64,000 nucleotides of DNA, taken from contig NZ_MVID01000013.1 of assembly GCF_002086815.1 (NCBI RefSeq), positions 1 to 64,000 of the forward strand, written 5' to 3'. The notes under the pieces are model-generated. The model did not search any database. It saw only the letters and a program-made list of their open reading frames with translations, and was not told the origin of the DNA. Origin of the DNA: Mycolicibacterium parafortuitum. GTDB taxonomy: Bacteria; Actinomycetota; Actinomycetes; Mycobacteriales; Mycobacteriaceae. The position numbers and the translations under genes are program-made. Each line of letters begins with the position of its first letter. Within the stretch, counting starts at the first letter, position 1. Of the stretch, positions 62,957-64,000 are shown piece by piece.

Positions 62957-64000
62957 ATGCGTTTTCTCCATACCGCTGACTGGCAGCTCGGAATGACCCG
63001 GCACTACCTCAACGGGGATGCGCAGCCACGGTATTCGGCGGCGCGCCGGGGTGCGGTCGCGGCGCTCGGCTCGCTGGCCGACGAGGTCGGGGCCGACTTC
63101 GTGGTCGTCGCCGGCGACGTGTTCGAGCACAACCAGCTGGCCCCGCGTGAGGTCAGCACCGCGCTGGAGGCGATGCGCGCGATCAAGGTCCCGGTGTACC
63201 TGCTGCCGGGTAACCACGACCCGCTGGACGCGTCGTCGGTGTACACCAGCGCGCTGTTCACCTCCGAGCGGCCCGACAACGTCGTGGTGCTCGACACCCC
63301 GGGCGTGTACGAGGTCCGGCCCGGGCTGGAGTTGGTCGCCGCACCGTGGTTCTCGAAAGCGCCGACCACCGACCTGGTGGCCGCGGCGCTCGACGGCATC
63401 GAGGCCGACGGCACCACCCGCGTCCTTGTCGGGCACGGTGCGGTGGACATCCTCGTCCCCGACAAGGACCGTCCGTCGCTGATCGCCCTGGAAGCGGTCG
63501 AGTCGGCGATCACGCGCGGCGCGATCCACTATGTGGCGTTGGGGGACAAGCACTCCCGCATGGACGTCGGGTCGACCGGGCGCATCTGGTATTCCGGATC
63601 CCCCGAGGTCACCAACTACGACGACATCGAACCCGACCCCGGGCAGGTGCTGGTCGTCGACGTCGACGAGACCGACCCCGCCCGGCCGGTGCGGGTCGAC
63701 GCCCGCCGCGTGGGTGCCTGGCGGTTCATGTCGCTGCGCTACACGGTCGACAACAGCCGCGACGTCGCCGACCTCGACATCAACCTCGACCAGATGCCGG
63801 ACAAAGAGCGCACCGTGATCCGTCTCGGGCTGACCGGGACGCTGACGGTCACCGACCGCGCGGCGCTGGATGCGTGCGTGGACCGCTACGCGCGGCTGTT
63901 CGCCGCGCTGGTGCCGTGGGACAAGCAGACCGACATCGCGGTGATGCCCGCCGACGGGGAGTTCGACGACCTCGGGATCGGCGGGTTCGCCGCCGCGGCG
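62957..64000 (+). CDS. SbcD/Mre11-like metallophosphoesterase, cut by window end (Rv1277-like)
   Basis: The first 348 residues are in the window; the frame is open to the last base. Phosphoesterase motifs are visible: HTADWQLG (motif I, with Gln where SbcD often has His), GDVFEHNQLAPRE, LPGNHDPLDA, VGHGAVD and LGDKHSRMDVG. A C-terminal cap domain begins about residue 235. It would act with an SbcC-like ATPase (Rv1278 in M. tuberculosis) in DNA-end processing. ATG 62957 follows a GGACGGGCTGAG stretch. Confidence 0.9.
   Translation, partial: MRFLHTADWQLGMTRHYLNGDAQPRYSAARRGAVAALGSLADEVGADFVVVAGDVFEHNQLAPREVSTALEAMRAIKVPVYLLPGNHDPLDASSVYTSALFTSERPDNVVVLDTPGVYEVRPGLELVAAPWFSKAPTTDLVAAALDGIEADGTTRVLVGHGAVDILVPDKDRPSLIALEAVESAITRGAIHYVALGDKHSRMDVGSTGRIWYSGSPEVTNYDDIEPDPGQVLVVDVDETDPARPVRVDARRVGAWRFMSLRYTVDNSRDVADLDINLDQMPDKERTVIRLGLTGTLTVTDRAALDACVDRYARLFAALVPWDKQTDIAVMPADGEFDDLGIGGFAAAA

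Overview
The window looks like a fast-growing environmental mycobacterium (Mycolicibacterium type). It is GC-rich, has many GTG starts, mycobacterial lipoproteins (LpqZ, LprE, LprB and LprC types), a fused 2-oxoglutarate decarboxylase (Kgd) and a DUF732 secreted protein. Gene order follows the M. tuberculosis Rv1233c to Rv1277 stretch from memory of that genome. Several blocks differ: lpqY-sugABC, the toxin-antitoxin pairs and the PE_PGRS gene of that stretch are absent here, mdh is replaced by a malic enzyme, and new blocks are inserted.

Layout. 0-6.7 kb: two small membrane proteins, a SUFU-like protein, CorA, a malic enzyme, an LpqZ-type binding lipoprotein that seems to start on CTG, an SDR and a DUF732 protein. 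6.8-21.1 kb: Kgd, a membrane protein, two MFS exporters, two flavoproteins and a RecB nuclease-helicase fusion. 21.2-27.3 kb: LprE, the DEAD-box helicase, an acyltransferase, a siderophore-interacting protein under an IdeR-like box, and a TetR-CYP130 pair with a clear operator over the promoter.

27.5-38.5 kb is an inserted redox island between the cyp130 and Rv1257c counterparts, which are neighbours in M. tuberculosis. It holds a large ATP-binding LuxR (LAL) regulator, a decayed SDR lacking its catalytic Tyr-Lys, a six-gene operon (FAD oxidoreductase, cupin, NmrA-like reductase, SDR, nitroreductase, cyclic-nucleotide-domain histidine kinase), and a divergent hydrolase-reductase pair. Three copies of one 23-bp palindrome sit exactly at the three divergent or upstream control regions. 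I regard this as the most likely undescribed regulatory system here.

38.5-49.4 kb: FAD oxidase, HxlR regulator with tandem operator, Tap efflux pump, UdgB, F420 or flavin enzymes, HIT protein, AraC-type regulator, a hypoxanthine-DNA glycosylase and an Rv1264-type adenylyl cyclase that share a 25-bp bidirectional promoter. 49.5-52.8 kb: a copper cassette (P-type ATPase, small membrane protein, CopZ, DUF305 lipoprotein) around a CsoR-like operator. 52.8-64 kb: Dtd, AIM24 protein, a molybdopterin enzyme, a heterodimeric ABC exporter with one degenerate ATP site, LprB-LprC, nine 25-bp tandem repeats, a SixA phosphatase and the start of an SbcD/Mre11-like nuclease.

Across the window at least fourteen genes carry a TANNNT hexamer 6-8 nt before the start codon and no useful Shine-Dalgarno sequence, the pattern of leaderless mycobacterial transcripts. 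I used it to choose several starts. All family assignments come from reading motifs by eye; no database search was run.
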